The position numbers and the translations under genes are program-made. Under the pieces are notes generated by a model. That model made no database searches. It saw only the letters and a program-made list of their open reading frames with translations, and was not told the origin of the DNA. A DNA stretch of 64,000 nucleotides from Mesostigma viride (taxonomy: Eukaryota; Streptophyta; Mesostigmatophyceae; Mesostigmatales; Mesostigmataceae), in assembly GCA_009746045.1 (NCBI GenBank), contig RPFO01000115.1, positions 956,734 through 1,020,733 on the forward strand, read 5' to 3'. Positions 1 to 12,393 of this stretch are shown in pieces (position 1 is the first letter of the stretch; every line of letters starts with the position of its first letter).

Positions 1-324
1 GCTCCTATACTCGTTCCAACCGTGGAAAATCAGGGGACCTGTCGCCACCTCACCAGCATGGTGGATGGGTCAGCCAGTCCGTGAAACTCCGCCTTAAGAC
101 GGCACCAGGGAATCGAACCCCGCCCACAAACCACAGATCTGGGGAAACCTCAGACTGAGATGAAAACCCCAGATAGACATCTCTCCATCAGAGACAATGT
201 CAGACATTCCCACACCAGAGACATGTCTCACCCCTCAAGGTGTGCTCAGGATTATGTACAATCAAGCTCCCAGCCTGATATCCAGAGACTTAAGCACCCA
301 GCTCTCAGCTTTTAGACAGATAGA
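1..324 (-). mobile_element. 3' part of retrotransposon B' (last pol codons and 3' UTR), cut off by the window edge
   Basis: This stretch is the reverse complement of about 25533-25856, the end of pol and the 3' UTR of element B. It therefore belongs to a minus-strand copy (B') whose remaining 3' UTR and 3' LTR lie outside the window. Position 320-324 (ATAGA) is one copy of the target duplication made when element A inserted; the other copy is 8801-8805. Removing A joins this piece to 8806 and restores the pol end. It also carries the antisense of a GGTTCGATTCC motif at about 109-119. Confidence 0.9.
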
Positions 325-779
325 AGTTGGATGGAGACTAGGGACGACGAACAACTGCGAAAGCTGAGAGCGAATGATGATTGTATTACAATAATACAAT
401 GAGAGAGCGATGAAAGCTGAGGGCTCAGAATGGAACTGGGCAGACTCGGGTGCTGTGGCACTCCCCAGTGCTACGCCTATATGCCTATGGCGGTGCTACC
501 TGCAGCACACGACCAGTGGACAAGTGTACACTGCAATGCCATGCGACCACGTCACTAGCAACCAGCTAAGACTCGGCCCGTCAGGCCCGGCTACACCGGA
601 CCTGGCGGGTCGAGCTAGCGCCTAGGAACAGTCTGGCACTAACCGCACATCGGTCCACATGACACCTCAGTACCGTACACCCTGCCGTACTATACTGAGG
701 TGTCCCGCTCAGCCGCGGTAGGCAATACGCGGCGCGCAGGCCGGAAATCCGTGTGTCAGCCTAAGCATCTCATCTAACT
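325..779 (-). repeat. 3' LTR of element A
   Basis: 455 bp, same length as and apparently identical to 8346-8800. On the element strand it begins AGTTAG and ends CCAACT. A purine tract (minus strand, about 789-798) followed by CATAATGGG precedes it and is a candidate polypurine tract. A 71-codon ORF inside both LTRs is not supported as a gene. Confidence 0.95.
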
Positions 780-1833
780 CCCATTATGTTTTCCTTTCAG
801 GTTGAAGGCTAGCGACTTCAAGCCTGACCCTGCCCAGCTAGGAGACTGACTCCAAGCTGACTGAGGTGCTGAGCAACTGACACCCATACTGCAACATCTG
901 GACTGAAAAAGATGGGCCCCAGAACTCGTGCAATACTTGTGATGGCATCACGTTTAGCTCAACATGCCCGGGGAGTTCCTCCTCCTCGCGAGCTCACAAG
1001 GGAGATAGCTATGCCTGTCTGCCTATCCAGGGAGTGCACCACCAGCCAAGAAGCCATTGTAAAAATGCCAAGGTAACCGTTTAAGAGGTTCCATGTTGTT
1101 CCATCATCATCGCCCACTCAGAGAAAAATACCCAGCCAGGCTGGGTCAACTGAGCTCAGGTTACCTGCAACCTGAGGAGTGACAGGTTTATTGCACCCTG
1201 CACTGTCCATGTTGTACCTGCACAACATGTGAGGACCAGCCACCCCTGCCCTGCACAGAGGGGGCTGAAGTCCGAGTGACAGGTGACAGGACTATGACAT
1301 CCTGGACCTGGCCACATTGCACCTGCACAACGTGGGAGACCAGCCACCCCTGCCCTGCACATGGGTGACTGAAGTCCTGGTGACAGGTGACAGGAATATT
1401 TCATCCTGCACCTGTGCTGAGCACGTTGTACTAGACAACATGACAGCACCCATGCCTTACTGCCACTGAACAGTAAGGCCAGGTGGCCCAGGATATCCAC
1501 AGTGAACTGGGGTCCTGGGTAACCACCTGTCAAGGGAGCTTTGACCCTCCACTTGAATGGGGGCACCTGAGCCACTGAGCTCAAGGCCATTCCACCAAGG
1601 CATACGCCCTAGGGAATAAAGGTGTGAGATACATCCCATGCCCACCTATGAAGGTGTGCATAACGAAATTCCATGGTGTTGAGAAAATCAAAACAGATTT
1701 TATTGGGCATAGGGCACGCAGATGTATGAAAAACAGACTCCAACCAACCCCCCTGCTGGAAGCCACAACCTACCCCTTGGACCTGCCCAAGGGGTACTGG
1801 GTGACCTAGGCGGCCCTGGTGAACAGGACCCTG
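780..1833 (-). other. 3' untranslated region of element A
   Basis: About 1 kb between the pol stop and the 3' LTR without a supported gene. It contains two imperfect copies of a roughly 105-bp unit (starting near 1216 and 1321, sharing the ACCTGCACAAC core). At 899-909 it holds the sequence whose minus-strand transcript is complementary to the first 11 internal bases after the 5' LTR. Confidence 0.75.
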
Positions 1834-4800
1834 CTAGGCGTCCCCCCTATGGGGCAGGGTTGCCTGCTTGCCATAGGGGTTCATCAAGTGGTACAACAGC
1901 TGATATTGTTCAGCTGCCTGCTGAGGCACTTTAGTGAGTGCATCAGCAGCGTTGTGTTTGTCCTCCACGTGACGGGTGGACTCCCAGTAGGTGGACTCCT
2001 GTTTCAGGACCACCCAGTCAAGATCAGTGTGGACAGCATAGGGGTTAGCAAGGAAACTGAGGACTGACTGACTGTCAGTGAGCAAGTGTGCCACCACCCC
2101 AGCATTGCTGCCTGCTTGCATCTGCAACCAAACCAGCACATGATTCAAGTACCTGGCATGAAGCACTGCTGACACCACTGCCCTGCACTCAGCAGCATTG
2201 CTGCTGACAGCCTTGCGTCTATGCAACCGGCTGTACCATGAAATGAGAGACAAGGGTGCATCATCATTCTGCACAAAATACAAGCCTGACTCCCTTGCCT
2301 GCAACTTGGTAATCTGCCTGGACTCCATGGAACTATCCATCATAGCTTGGATGTGAATGGTTTTGTGGAGATCCAAGGAGTGCAAGATAAGGGGAGGGCC
2401 CTCCTGGAGAGTTTTGGTGATGGCTTTGTGACCTACTTGCATCAAGACATCATCATCAACTCTGCTAACCACAGCCAGGTGAGGTGCACACGTTGAGCAC
2501 AACCACCCCAGCTTGCCTCTAATGGTAGGACAGGCTCCAGGTTTGATTTTTGTTTGCAAAACCTCCAAGCAGCTGTGCATGTAATCATTGGGAGAGTAGA
2601 GTGCACACACCCACTGGTTTTGATGCTGCTGGAGTTGTAACATTGTGCCACAAAATTTTATGGCAGTGGTGCCCAGCTCTACTTGCTTGCCAATCTCAAA
2701 ATGCTGTGACACTTGTTGAATAAAATCATCCACAGCACGCCTTGGCCCAGCAATCAGCTGATCATCCCCATGCCACACAAAGGTGAGAATGCCATGAGGG
2801 TGTGGGACCACAAAGAAGCAAGGGTCTATGTCATCATATCTAGCCCCTAACTTTTCAAACACAGCCTGAGCTGACATCCTGAAAATGCGAGGAGCTGATT
2901 GCAGCCCTTCAACACCTATGTTAGCTTTCAGGTACTGCTGAGGGATGTGTTTTGCCCAAACTCTGGGAGTGGAGACTACGTACACCTGACCATGCCACAC
3001 TTGTTGTGCTATCTCAGGTGAGCCTTTCAGGAAAGCCCTTTTAATGTCTGTAGCCTTACAGATATAGTCATCCCCATCATTGAGATGACCCACAAAGACA
3101 GACAGCAAGATTTTTAGGGATGTTTGCTGAATGCCTGGCGTGTACAACTCTGCCTCTGTCAGATCAGTGGTGCCCTTGAACTCTGTCACACAAGGTCTAG
3201 CATGAAAGATGACTGACCCATCTGCTGCTGGCTTATGTTTACACACAAACTTCAGGCGCAAGTGCTTGCACCCTGCAGGCTTTTTGTCAATAGGTGTGAC
3301 AGGGGAGTATGAGAAGGACTAAGAGGATCTGGCACTACCCATTCTTCCCTGGCCTTGTTAAAGGCCTCCACCCATTTTAGGAATCCTATGTGTGTGCGAC
3401 AGTCTTGCTCTATCTGTTCATAAGAAAGAGGAGACATTTTAGCCACATCATGCTTGCCCAATCCAAATGAGTTGGGATGAAGTTTTTGGTTGTGAACCAG
3501 GTCTGCCACACAGGGTTCTTGCCCTGGGGCATACTTGGGTGTAGCAAATTTTACAGAAGCAATGTTGGTGTTAAGAAGTTTTTCAAGAGAAATTTTGAAA
3601 TGATTCAGATCAACACCACCCATGTCCTGGATGGATAGTCTATCACTGGATATGAGGACACCAGGGTAACAGAGAAAAGGATCCCCCAATAAAGCATTCC
3701 CTTTATAACCTTCCAAGACCTGAAAAGGAGTGGGGATACCAGTATAGTCAACATGACCTGACCTAATACCTTGAGGGATGACTGCCCTGAGAAATCAGCC
3801 ACATGGTGCCAGGGTGAAGGTTCCAAAGGCAAATGGGGCACAGCCAGGGCACTGATAATGCTGACCTGGGCTTGTGTGTCCACTGCAACCATAAATGGGC
3901 TATTGTCATTCTGCCCAACCTTCCCCACCTTAGCTGATCCTGCAGCAGTTTGAGCTTTGGCTCTATGAGCTGCTTGTAAAATGCGAACAGCGTCTGCTAG
4001 GCTGCGTTTGGAAGGTGCAGCTAGTGGCTGAGCTATGTTCACACTTGTAGAGGTGATAGGTTGCTGATCACCTGTTTTGCCAATGTGACCCTCTGCTGCA
4101 GGGGGCCAATCCTGCAGTGACTGCCTGCAATCATCAAGGGTGACCTGGGTGTCACAGTGGGTGTGGCTCTCACACTCACCAGTGGGTGTTCCAAACAACC
4201 ACTCACTGGGCAACGCTGGGATGCCAGGCAACTGTACAGGGCTGTCGGCCAACAGCTCTTCCTCCTCTGCCACGTCTGACACAGTTGGAAAATACAATTT
4301 CATCCTGTGAGGTGAACACCTGTGAATTTTTCCCGTGTCATTGTGTTTAACTAACACTGTCCTGCCAGTGGTGTTAAACTTTAGGATGGTGGCTGGCCCA
4401 TGCCAGGTACCCACCTTGCCTAGTCCCGACTCCTTGTAGAATAGGACCTGATCCCCTTCTCTGAAGGTGGGACGTGGATGCTTTGCATCCTTGACAGCTA
4501 ACCTGCTAGCTGTCTGTGCTCGCTGTGCGTTGTAGAGGGCTAGTACCTCAGGTGGATAAATGCCTGCATGCAATCCATCTGGTGTAATGACCACCCCTTG
4601 TGGGGTTTTCATGAGTGGCCTCCTGTTGAGGACTTGGCACAACCTGGTGGACCACAGAGCTCTGTCAGCATAGGACCCACTGTCAGCCAGCAGATTGCCA
4701 TCTTCTTTGGCTACAAGGGTTTTAATGGACCTGATGGCCCTTTCAATAATGCCTTGCCTCTCATGATCTTCTAGCCCAGCCAGATCAATAGCCTCACACC

Positions 4801-5272
4801 CTGGTTCATTGGCAAGACATGTGAACTGCTGATCCAGTAACAATGCCTCCACAGGGTAGTACCTGGCCTGAGCAATCAAGAGAGCCCTGAGCAACTGTGT
4901 CTTGTCCATTCCAGGTAATGGTTCAATGGTTGTGTACCTTGACCATGCATCTTTAAGTGCCAAGTAAGATTGTCCTTTGATATGAAAGACATCTCCTACC
5001 ACCCTGCCCTTGCTCTTAGGTGGGGTAGCTACATGCCACTTAGGGGGTTTGGGTGCATTGAACTGACAATGCTGGCAGTGGGATCTGACCACCTGGCATG
5101 CACGTCTGAGTGCTGCCCCCCCTATTGCTGCTGCCACCACCTCTGCACTCACTTCATGCCCATAAAGGAAATGCAACTGCAAAGCAAGCTCCTGAAAACT
5201 GATCTGAGCATCCTCTGGGGGACACTCTGCACACCTTGGGAACCATAGATGTGAAGGTTGGTTTAGAGACAT
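1834..5272 (-). pseudogene. pol: pol of element A (INT-PR-RT-RNase H), frameshifted
   Basis: Reading on the minus strand: integrase zinc finger (YGH then CQHCQ) and catalytic core with LLLDQQF and GIIERAI; then a retropepsin-like stretch (VDTQAQVS, later ALLGDPF); then RT (ATDIKRAFLK, FVWHGDDQ); then RNase H (FSWYSR, TDSQSV, ADALTK). The protease follows integrase rather than preceding it. The frame breaks twice: at a tandem GACCT duplication (3755-3764) inside the protease, and near a C-run around 3300-3310 just before RT. An intact polyprotein cannot be made without recoding, so I call it a pseudogene. It overlaps the gag frame by 119 bp. Confidence 0.88.
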
Positions 5273-5591
5273 AATCTTCTGAAACCAGCTGTAGCACCTT
5301 TCCAGAACTGCTCACTGCTCTGACAGTGGGGCATGCAGATGAAAGAGGTGAAGCAGGCACACTCAAGCCAGCATGAGAGGGAGACTCACACTTCTTGCCG
5401 TAAGGAGGCCGCTTGCAGTCCTTGGGGTCACCGTGGGGCGGCCCGTGGCACTTGTGGCACAGGACGTCCAAATGCCCCAGCTCGTCCACGTTCTTGCGGC
5501 AGGTGGGCCGCAGGTGGTACTTCATGCCACAGCGGGTGCACCGCTGAGAAGACTTGTCCTCCTTGTCCTGCTTCTTGTTGTTGTTGTTGTT

Positions 5592-5633
<42 letters not shown>

Positions 5634-6661
5634 ACTGTTGTTGTTGTTGTTGCTGGAGCTGCCCCCCTTGGAGGGAGACTGCCCCTTACCCTTGCCCTTG
5701 CCCCAGCCCCTGCCCTTGCCCTTGCCCTTGCCCTTGCCCTTGCCCTTAAACATTTGTCCCAGCAGGGACTTGACTTCTGCCATAGTGACAGGTCTCTTGC
5801 TCCTGTCTTCCCTCTCCCTATCCTCCTCCTCCCTCTCTTCCCCCCTGACCCTCTTTACAGAGGTGCCCATGGCCCCCTGGCTAAGGGGAGCCAAGGCCAG
5901 CTTGATATAATCCAATGCCTCCTTCATGTCCTCCCAGTACTTTGCCATTCCTGTGGCAAGCATAGCGTAGGTGTTTTTGTCAAGTTTGAGTTTCTCAAGG
6001 AAGAACGCAGCAAGAACTTGTGATCTAGCTGCTGGACATCAGGACGTGCTTTGATGGCTAGCTCATATTTCTTTGTCTCAGCCACATAGTCCACTGATGT
6101 GACCCTGTATTCCTCTACCCACCTGAATGCCCCATATATGTCCACAGATGAGGGGGTGGAGAGGAGGTCAGTTAGCTCCTTCATGAAAGCCTCCCAAACT
6201 GCCCTAGCCTGCGTGTCCTGCCACTTGGGATACCTACGCTGGAAGACAAGAATGAGATTCTGAATCTGAGAAGAGGACTGATGGTAGAAATCCCCCTGCA
6301 TGAGAGATCCAAACCAATTCTTGACATTCAGTTCCTCCCTAGCCAGCTGCAGAGAGAGAAGTGCATGATTCCCCTGCTCCCTAGTATACCCCTCAGGCAG
6401 CCCCCTGACATTAATCCTATCCACAGGACGGTTTTCATTGTAAGTGGGCAACCTAGAGGGGGATGCAGGGGGAGAGGGAGAAGATGGTGTTGCTGCTGCA
6501 GCATTCACAGGAGAGACCTGCTGAGAGGGAAGTGCTACTTGAGTGAGCTGAGCAGGATGGGCAAACATGGGCTGTGTAGGAGGGTTAGACAACATAGGGG
6601 TGGGCTGGTGGGGGTGTGAGTGTGTGTCACTTCCCGCCTCCTGCTGCGGGCCTCCTCCCAA
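5154..6661 (-). pseudogene. gag: gag of element A with zinc knuckles, one frame change
   Basis: Two overlapping minus-strand frames (6661-5924 and 5963-5154). The first encodes a Pro/Gln-rich start and a helical capsid-like region (GLPEGYTREQGNH, then the FQRRYPKW segment). The second holds an acidic/basic patch, KG repeats, a long Asn run and a CX2CX4HX4C knuckle (CTRCGMKYHLRPTC), followed by a second Cys/His cluster (CHKCHGPPHGDPKDC). It binds the element RNA and forms the particle in related elements. The frame change around 5930-5960 is either damage or a recoding site. The 3' end overlaps pol in another frame, which suggests frameshift-type gag-pol expression, not the in-frame stop seen in B. 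Confidence 0.75.
5578..5651 (-). repeat. trinucleotide repeat encoding poly-Asn in gag of A
   Basis: (GTT)n on the plus strand, with a few interruptions, reads as Asn codons on the element strand. A short run of a GCCCTT-type hexamer (about 5707-5750) next to it encodes Lys-Gly repeats. These low-complexity stretches create long meaningless poly-Leu, Val and Cys frames on the plus strand. Confidence 0.9.
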
Positions 6662-8300
6662 TCATGGAAGGTGGGAGAGAGGGACACTTCATCGTCAGTA
6701 GGGTTAGTAAGATCATGATGCAACCAGGTAGGCAGAGTTAGCCACCTACCCGCCCCTCTCAGGATGGCGTTGTGCAGGAGCTCCAGCAAACGCACCAGAC
6801 GCACCCTGCTGCCCTGCACCCTCCTCCCTGAGAGGAGAGCCTGCAGGGCAGGCAGCAGGTCGTCGCACACCCTGCGTGTGCCCGCTTGGAGGTTGGGCAG
6901 GCCCAGGATGTGCGTGATGATTGCACACACCAGGCTGCCCGCCTCCGCGACGTGCATCTGCTGGCTCCTGTCGGCCAGCCCACGGAAGGAGGCTGTGGCT
7001 GTCTGTATGGCACGCCACACGGCCTCATCACCAGGGTGATGAAGTCGCGACCTTGCAGGTCGCCCTCCAGCAGTGCTGGTTGCTGCCCAGCTGCGGTGGG
7101 ACCCTGGGCCCCTCCGGCCCTGCCAGGGACTTGTCCTTGTTGCGACTAGAGGGGGCCTGCCCCCCAGAGCCGCTGGAGGTGCCCGTGACACCCTCCATGG
7201 GGGCTGCATCCCCCGCCAGCGCCGGAGGCGCCGGCGTCGCTGCCGGGGTCCCTGCGACCCCGGGCGCTTGTGTCGCCGCCGGGGTCCCTGCGACCCCGGT
7301 GGCCTCCTCAGCCACCTGGCCCCCCACGCTGGGCGGGGGAGCCTGCGGCTGAGGTTGGACCCTCTGACCTGCCAGAGGGTCCTGGGTGGCTTCACCACCC
7401 ATGGGCGTGTTGGGGGCGTCTGCCGCCCCGCGCCCCGTCGCAGGCGGCATCGCAGCCGCCTCACGCCTATCCGGGCCCCAGCCAACTGGCGTGACTTGGG
7501 GCCACGCTGGCAACGGAGTCAGCGCGATCTCTGGTCTGGAGACCACGCGCAGCGCCTCTCTCTGGCGCTGCCTGGACGCCCACTGATCAACAGTGCCGGG
7601 GTTGTGCCTCGGCCGATTGGCGAAACAGTACAGCCAAACCGCCACCTGAACCAGTGGGAGCTGCATCCTAAGACGCCCCTCGATCAGCGAGTGCACCCGA
7701 TGAACCTCTATCGCGTGTATCTCCTCATCTGGAAGCAACTGAAAACGTTGAGCAAGATCCGGCCGTTCACCGCAATGAACGCCGGGATGTCGTCCTCCCC
7801 AAGGGGGAGAAAATGGGGTGGGCGCCCGAACATGACCGGGGGCGGAACATGTTCCCCATACCGGTCAATGTCCATGGTGGCCATCTGTCGGCCCACGGAA
7901 AGGTTGCCAGACGTCGCAGGTGTCTGCGACGAAAGCTCAAGCGAAGGCCGAGGCCTCGCAGGCGGCACCTCGCCATCCTCCTCGGAGGAATCACTCCGCT
8001 CACGACCCCCGTCACCTGCGACGGGTGAACGTCGTGCCCGGGGGACCTGCCCCCCAGGTGCCATGGCGGACGAACCGCCAGTGGCAAACGGCCGCCCGCT
8101 CGCCATCCCCCGGGCGCCGGGCCCCACCTGCGGGCCCCGACGCCTGGGTTGGTCAGCGACCACCGTGCGGAAGGGACGTTGGGCGTCACCCTCGCATCGG
8201 TGGTGGAGGGCGTGCCCTCCGGCGAAAGGCGGGGTGAGGTGCGCCTGGCAGGCGCCTTCCCCTTGTTGTTGTTGCCGTTGTTGCCGTTGTTGGAAGCCAT
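6535..8300 (-). pseudogene. ORF1-like region upstream of gag in element A, several frame breaks
   Basis: Coding starts at ATG 8300 (MASNNGNNG), only 45 bases after the 5' LTR. The readable protein passes through several frames: an Arg/Pro-rich start, the segment with MDIDRYGEH and LPLGEDDIPAFI, a continuation from LLPDEEIHAIEVH to a Pro/Ala-rich linker, then a helical segment with HVAEAGSLVCAIITHILGL and a Trp-rich end near 6660. No domain is recognised. Position and size parallel ORF1 of B. Whether it was separate from gag or fused to it in the ancestor cannot be told from this broken copy. Confidence 0.55.
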
Positions 8301-8334
8301 ATCTTTTTTTTTGCTTGTAAAAAAAATATCGAAC

Positions 8335-8345
8335 TTTTCAGTCCA
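8335..8345 (-). promoter_or_regulatory. candidate primer-binding position of element A
   Basis: The first 11 bases after the 5' LTR on the element strand read TGGACTGAAAA. The same string lies on the plus strand at 899-909 in the 3' UTR, so the element RNA can pair with itself, exactly where minus-strand DNA synthesis should be primed. TGG could also match a tRNA CCA end, so a tRNA primer is not excluded for A. Confidence 0.6.
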
Positions 8346-8800
8346 AGTTGGATGGAGACTAGGGACGACGAACAACTGCGAAAGCTGAGAGCGAATGATG
8401 ATTGTATTACAATAATACAATGAGAGAGCGATGAAAGCTGAGGGCTCAGAATGGAACTGGGCAGACTCGGGTGCTGTGGCACTCCCCAGTGCTACGCCTA
8501 TATGCCTATGGCGGTGCTACCTGCAGCACACGACCAGTGGACAAGTGTACACTGCAATGCCATGCGACCACGTCACTAGCAACCAGCTAAGACTCGGCCC
8601 GTCAGGCCCGGCTACACCGGACCTGGCGGGTCGAGCTAGCGCCTAGGAACAGTCTGGCACTAACCGCACATCGGTCCACATGACACCTCAGTACCGTACA
8701 CCCTGCCGTACTATACTGAGGTGTCCCGCTCAGCCGCGGTAGGCAATACGCGGCGCGCAGGCCGGAAATCCGTGTGTCAGCCTAAGCATCTCATCTAACT
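8346..8800 (-). repeat. 5' LTR of element A
   Basis: 455 bp, apparently identical to 325-779. It ends against the second ATAGA target copy (8801-8805). It should carry the promoter for the minus-strand element; I do not see a convincing TATA box. Confidence 0.95.
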
Positions 8801-8805
8801 ATAGA

Positions 8806-11800
8806 CCGACTTGACAGTCAGCATTCATGAGCTTCCTCAGTACATTGTACTGGGCTGGGGCCTTGTGTGGCAGCTTTGTCAATGCATCAGCAGGGTTCTC
8901 CTCGCCAGGGATATGCTTCAAGTCAACCAGACTGGCCAACTCCTTCAGCAACAAATAATCCAGGTCCCGGCTTCTGGCCAGCTGCTTGTGAACAAACTGG
9001 ACCATACCCATGCTGTCTGTTAGCAACAACGTCTCCATCTGCAAGGTCCAAGGGGTAACTGAAGCCAGCTCCAGCATCAACTCCTTTATGTACAAGCTGG
9101 ACTGGATCCCCTCGCATATGGCCCTGCATTCTGCCACATCTGAACTGATACAGACCCTCTTCTGCAGTCTGCTGTACCAGCTGAACAAACTTGCCCTGCT
9201 CTGATAAAAAGCAAACAGAGCAGCAGATCTCCCCCTGACCTTGGTAACCTGGCGAGCATCCATGGAACTGTCAACAAAGATCTCCAAGGTGATATAGGCT
9301 GGGCAAAGTCAATCCCAGACAAAATCAGATCAGGGGTACTCTCCACCAACCGGGCTATGACTCGAGGCTTCTCATCCTCAAGCACCTCATCAGGCATTCT
9401 GCTATGGACCATCAAAGACGGACCACAGATGCTGGCAAACCAGGCCCACATGCCTCTCAACTCAGGCCCTGCAGCCTGGGTGATCTTCTCTGGCATGCAA
9501 GGCCTTCACAATGGTCTGTTTATAATCTCCTCCAGCCTGAAGCCTGATACTCCACTCCCCATCCCTCCTGAACAGGGTAGCCTGCATTCCACAGAACACT
9601 ACAGGCTTGTTGGGCTCCTGCCACAGCTCCTTGCCCAGTGAAAACTTGCCACTGATGACAGGAATAAACTTCTTCAGCCAGGTCGTGGGGGCTAGCAAAT
9701 GCAGATCATCTCCATGCAAACTAGCATACACTGGCAGACCCTCCCATTGGGCCAGCAGCAAACAGGGATCAACTGAAGACACTCTCAAGCCACACTCACT
9801 GATCAGAGCTTCCTGCAGCGTGAGTCTCCAGATGATTGGGCTCGACCTGAGTCCTTCCAGGCCCTTCAGAATAACCAGGAATTGTTGATGCAGCTCCAGC
9901 TTCCAGATGGCAGGCACCTCATGCAACACAGTAAGGCTCATCCTGCTTCCACACCCTCCTGGCCACTTCTGGATCAGATTTTAAAAATGCCCTCTTGAAG
10001 TCCAGCAGCACTGATGACATAGCTGCTCCCCTGTTCAGCAACCCCACATAGAGACATAGCAAAATTCTCCATGTGTCGTGTAGCATCCCTGGCGTGTACA
10101 GCTCCTCTCCTGGCAGACTCCCCGTGCCGTGATACTCATTCAGGACAGGCCTGACATGGGGCACTGATACCTCATCCACAACCTTCCTCTTCAGCACAAA
10201 TCTCAAAGCAAGCTTCCTTGATGCTGGGGGACGTCTGTCTGTTGGTGCAGCACACTCAAACTGCAACCACTCCTCCAATGCCTTGGAGAAGGCGAGCTTC
10301 CAAGCCTCAAACAAAGTAGGCGAGCTCATCTCTTGGACCAGCTGGTCATATGTCAAAGGAGAGTGTGCAGCAAGGCTCCTGTGAGTTATGCCAATACTGC
10401 TGGGGTGCAACACAGCTGGAATCACCAAACTGGCTGCTGGGGGCACCTCCCCTTCATCCCATTTTACACCCTTGACCGGCTTGACCCTGCACCTGATTGG
10501 AAATGTTGTCCTGAAATTTTCTAGGGGAATCATCCCCCAGCCATCTCTTTTCAGAGCTGTAGCTCTGATAGAAATCCCAGGATTGCCCAGAAAATTCTGA
10601 CCCAAAATCACAGGGCCATCATAGTCCTCTAGGACAAGGAAGGTCACATCCACACCCATGACAGGGGCAGTAACCTCTCCCAACACCCTTAGATGCGTCC
10701 TACCACTGAAATCAGACACCCAGGGGCAACTTGGTTCTCCGACCAGCAGTTCTCCTGTATGCTGAGGTCCCATGACAGAAACCTGTGCATTGGTATCTAT
10801 CTCCATGGCAGCTACCTCAGGTTCATCCAACTGGACAAGCTTGGACACCTTAGGCTCCTTCTTGGCTCTTTGCAAAGCCTGTACAATATCTGATAGACGC
10901 ACACCCCTAGGCCTGGTGTCGGGCCGTTCCGGAGGTGCAGCCTGTCCGCCTGCTTGCCCAACCACCGTATGTGAAGGTACCCCAGGGGCCGGGCCAGGGT
11001 CACCCTGAGGGCTCGATACAGCTGTAGCACCCTGATCAGGAAGTTCCACGTCACCCCCGCCTTGTACACCAGCGGGCACCTGGAAGAGGTCTCCTTGATT
11101 ACCTCCCCGGGGACGGATCTTTGACCAGGACAGACGGTGCACTGCTTGGGAGCCATCAATGGCCACCCAGCACTTATGGCCAGCGGCTTCTACTCGGGTC
11201 ACCACCCCATCATGCCAGCTGCCACGTTTCCCTGGAAAGCTTGGTTCCTTCCACACAACAACCTGTTGTCCAACGTTAGGTTCTAGGACACTCCAGCCCT
11301 TGTCTTTCTGCCTCAGCTTGAGGAACTTGGCCTCTAGCTTCTCCTTCCATGCCTGCTCAGCATCAGCTGGCAGCATCCTGGTATGCAGCATAAGAGGATT
11401 GATGGCAATGTCACCAAAGAACATGGGAGTCCTGAGGTTCAGCCTATCCTCCACAGAACGTAGCCATGCAGATGTCACAATGGCAGATGACGTCCTTGGA
11501 ATCCTCTCCACCAGCAGCACAGTCTTGATCTCTTGGATGGCTCTCTCCACCACCCCTTGCTGGCCGTGGCTCTCCCTGGGTGTAATCAGCAACTCTGGAA
11601 ACTCTGGCAGGTTCTCACAGCACTCAAACTGAATGTCACACTGCAACAACTCCAACCCAGGGTACCTGCTCCTTGTCAACTTCAGAGCAGCAATCAATGT
11701 AGGCTTCTCCATGTCAGGCAGGATCTCTAGGGTCTTGTACTTGGTATATCTGTCCACTGCCACCAGCAGCTTCAAACCCCTGATTCTCTGAATATCTACC

Positions 11801-12393
11801 TGCACATGGCCTGGCTGCAAAATAGGAGTCCTGGCATGAGACTGCTTGGGCTTTCTAGCAACTAGCCTGCACTTGCAAGCTTGAGCAACCTGTTGGCAGA
11901 TGGAGTACAACTCACTTCCTCCCAGCCGTCTAGCAACTTGCAAAGACTGAGCTGCATGGCCAAACATGGTATGCAACCTTGAGGCAATGTCATACAAGAG
12001 AGAAAACCTTTTATTGTCATTATTAGCACTCAAGGTATGTACAGATCCCTTATGTACAGGAGGCACCAGGGTCGTGCCTGTCAGACTGTCTCCAGCCCTA
12101 TCCTCATCCTGACCATCCTGTGCCAGTCCTGCACGGTCAGAATGCTTCTGAGATCCACCTGGGTCCACATCACCAGGTCCTACCTCAGGCTCAGCACCGC
12201 CATGGCGGGCACGTTGGCGAGTAACCACTGCAGCTACAGCTGGCATACTCTCTGTGGTAACCAAGCTTGCCCCATCGTGTCCAATAGGCTCTGTCACTAG
12301 AGCATGGGGCTGCCCCTCACTGCCGTCACTAGCAGCTATATTACACACCCCTGGGGGCACCCTCCAGGGTTCAGGGATGTGTGCAGGCTCAAG
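8806..12393 (-). pseudogene. pol: pol of element B' (INT-PR-RT-RNase H), frameshifted and cut by A
   Basis: Almost the same protein as pol of B but broken. Relative to B there is a 4-bp CATG insertion near 9920 (after the codons for DEPYC), another CATG insertion near 9495 (after TIVKAL) and a 2-bp AT insertion near 9294 (after DFAQPI). Element A interrupts the last codons. Integrase (AVDRYTKYK, GVVERAI), protease (IDTNAQVS, VILGQNFL), RT (SLHGDD) and RNase H (ADALTK) are all recognisable. As in B, the frame upstream runs into gag with only a TGA between them. Dead as a protein-coding copy. Confidence 0.92.

Larger units (their letters stand above)
325..8800 (-). mobile_element. LTR retrotransposon A, Copia-type, nested in B'
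   Basis: A 455-bp direct repeat (325-779 and 8346-8800) flanks an internal region with minus-strand ORF1, gag and pol. Both sides carry ATAGA (320-324, 8801-8805), a 5-bp target duplication. Comparing the LTRs by eye I found no difference, so insertion looks very recent, yet the coding region is frameshifted. The pol order is integrase, protease, RT, RNase H; the RNase H end contains ADALTK, a Copia hallmark. LTR ends are AGTT...AACT. Insertion interrupts the last pol codons of B'. Confidence 0.95.

Noticed and set aside
410-625. 71-codon ORF repeated at 8431-8646
   Set aside because: It lies inside both LTRs of A, on the strand opposite to the element genes, and is just a repeat of the same LTR sequence.
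5373-6023. Poly-Leu/Val plus-strand frames
   Set aside because: They are the antisense of the Asn and Lys-Gly repeats of gag.
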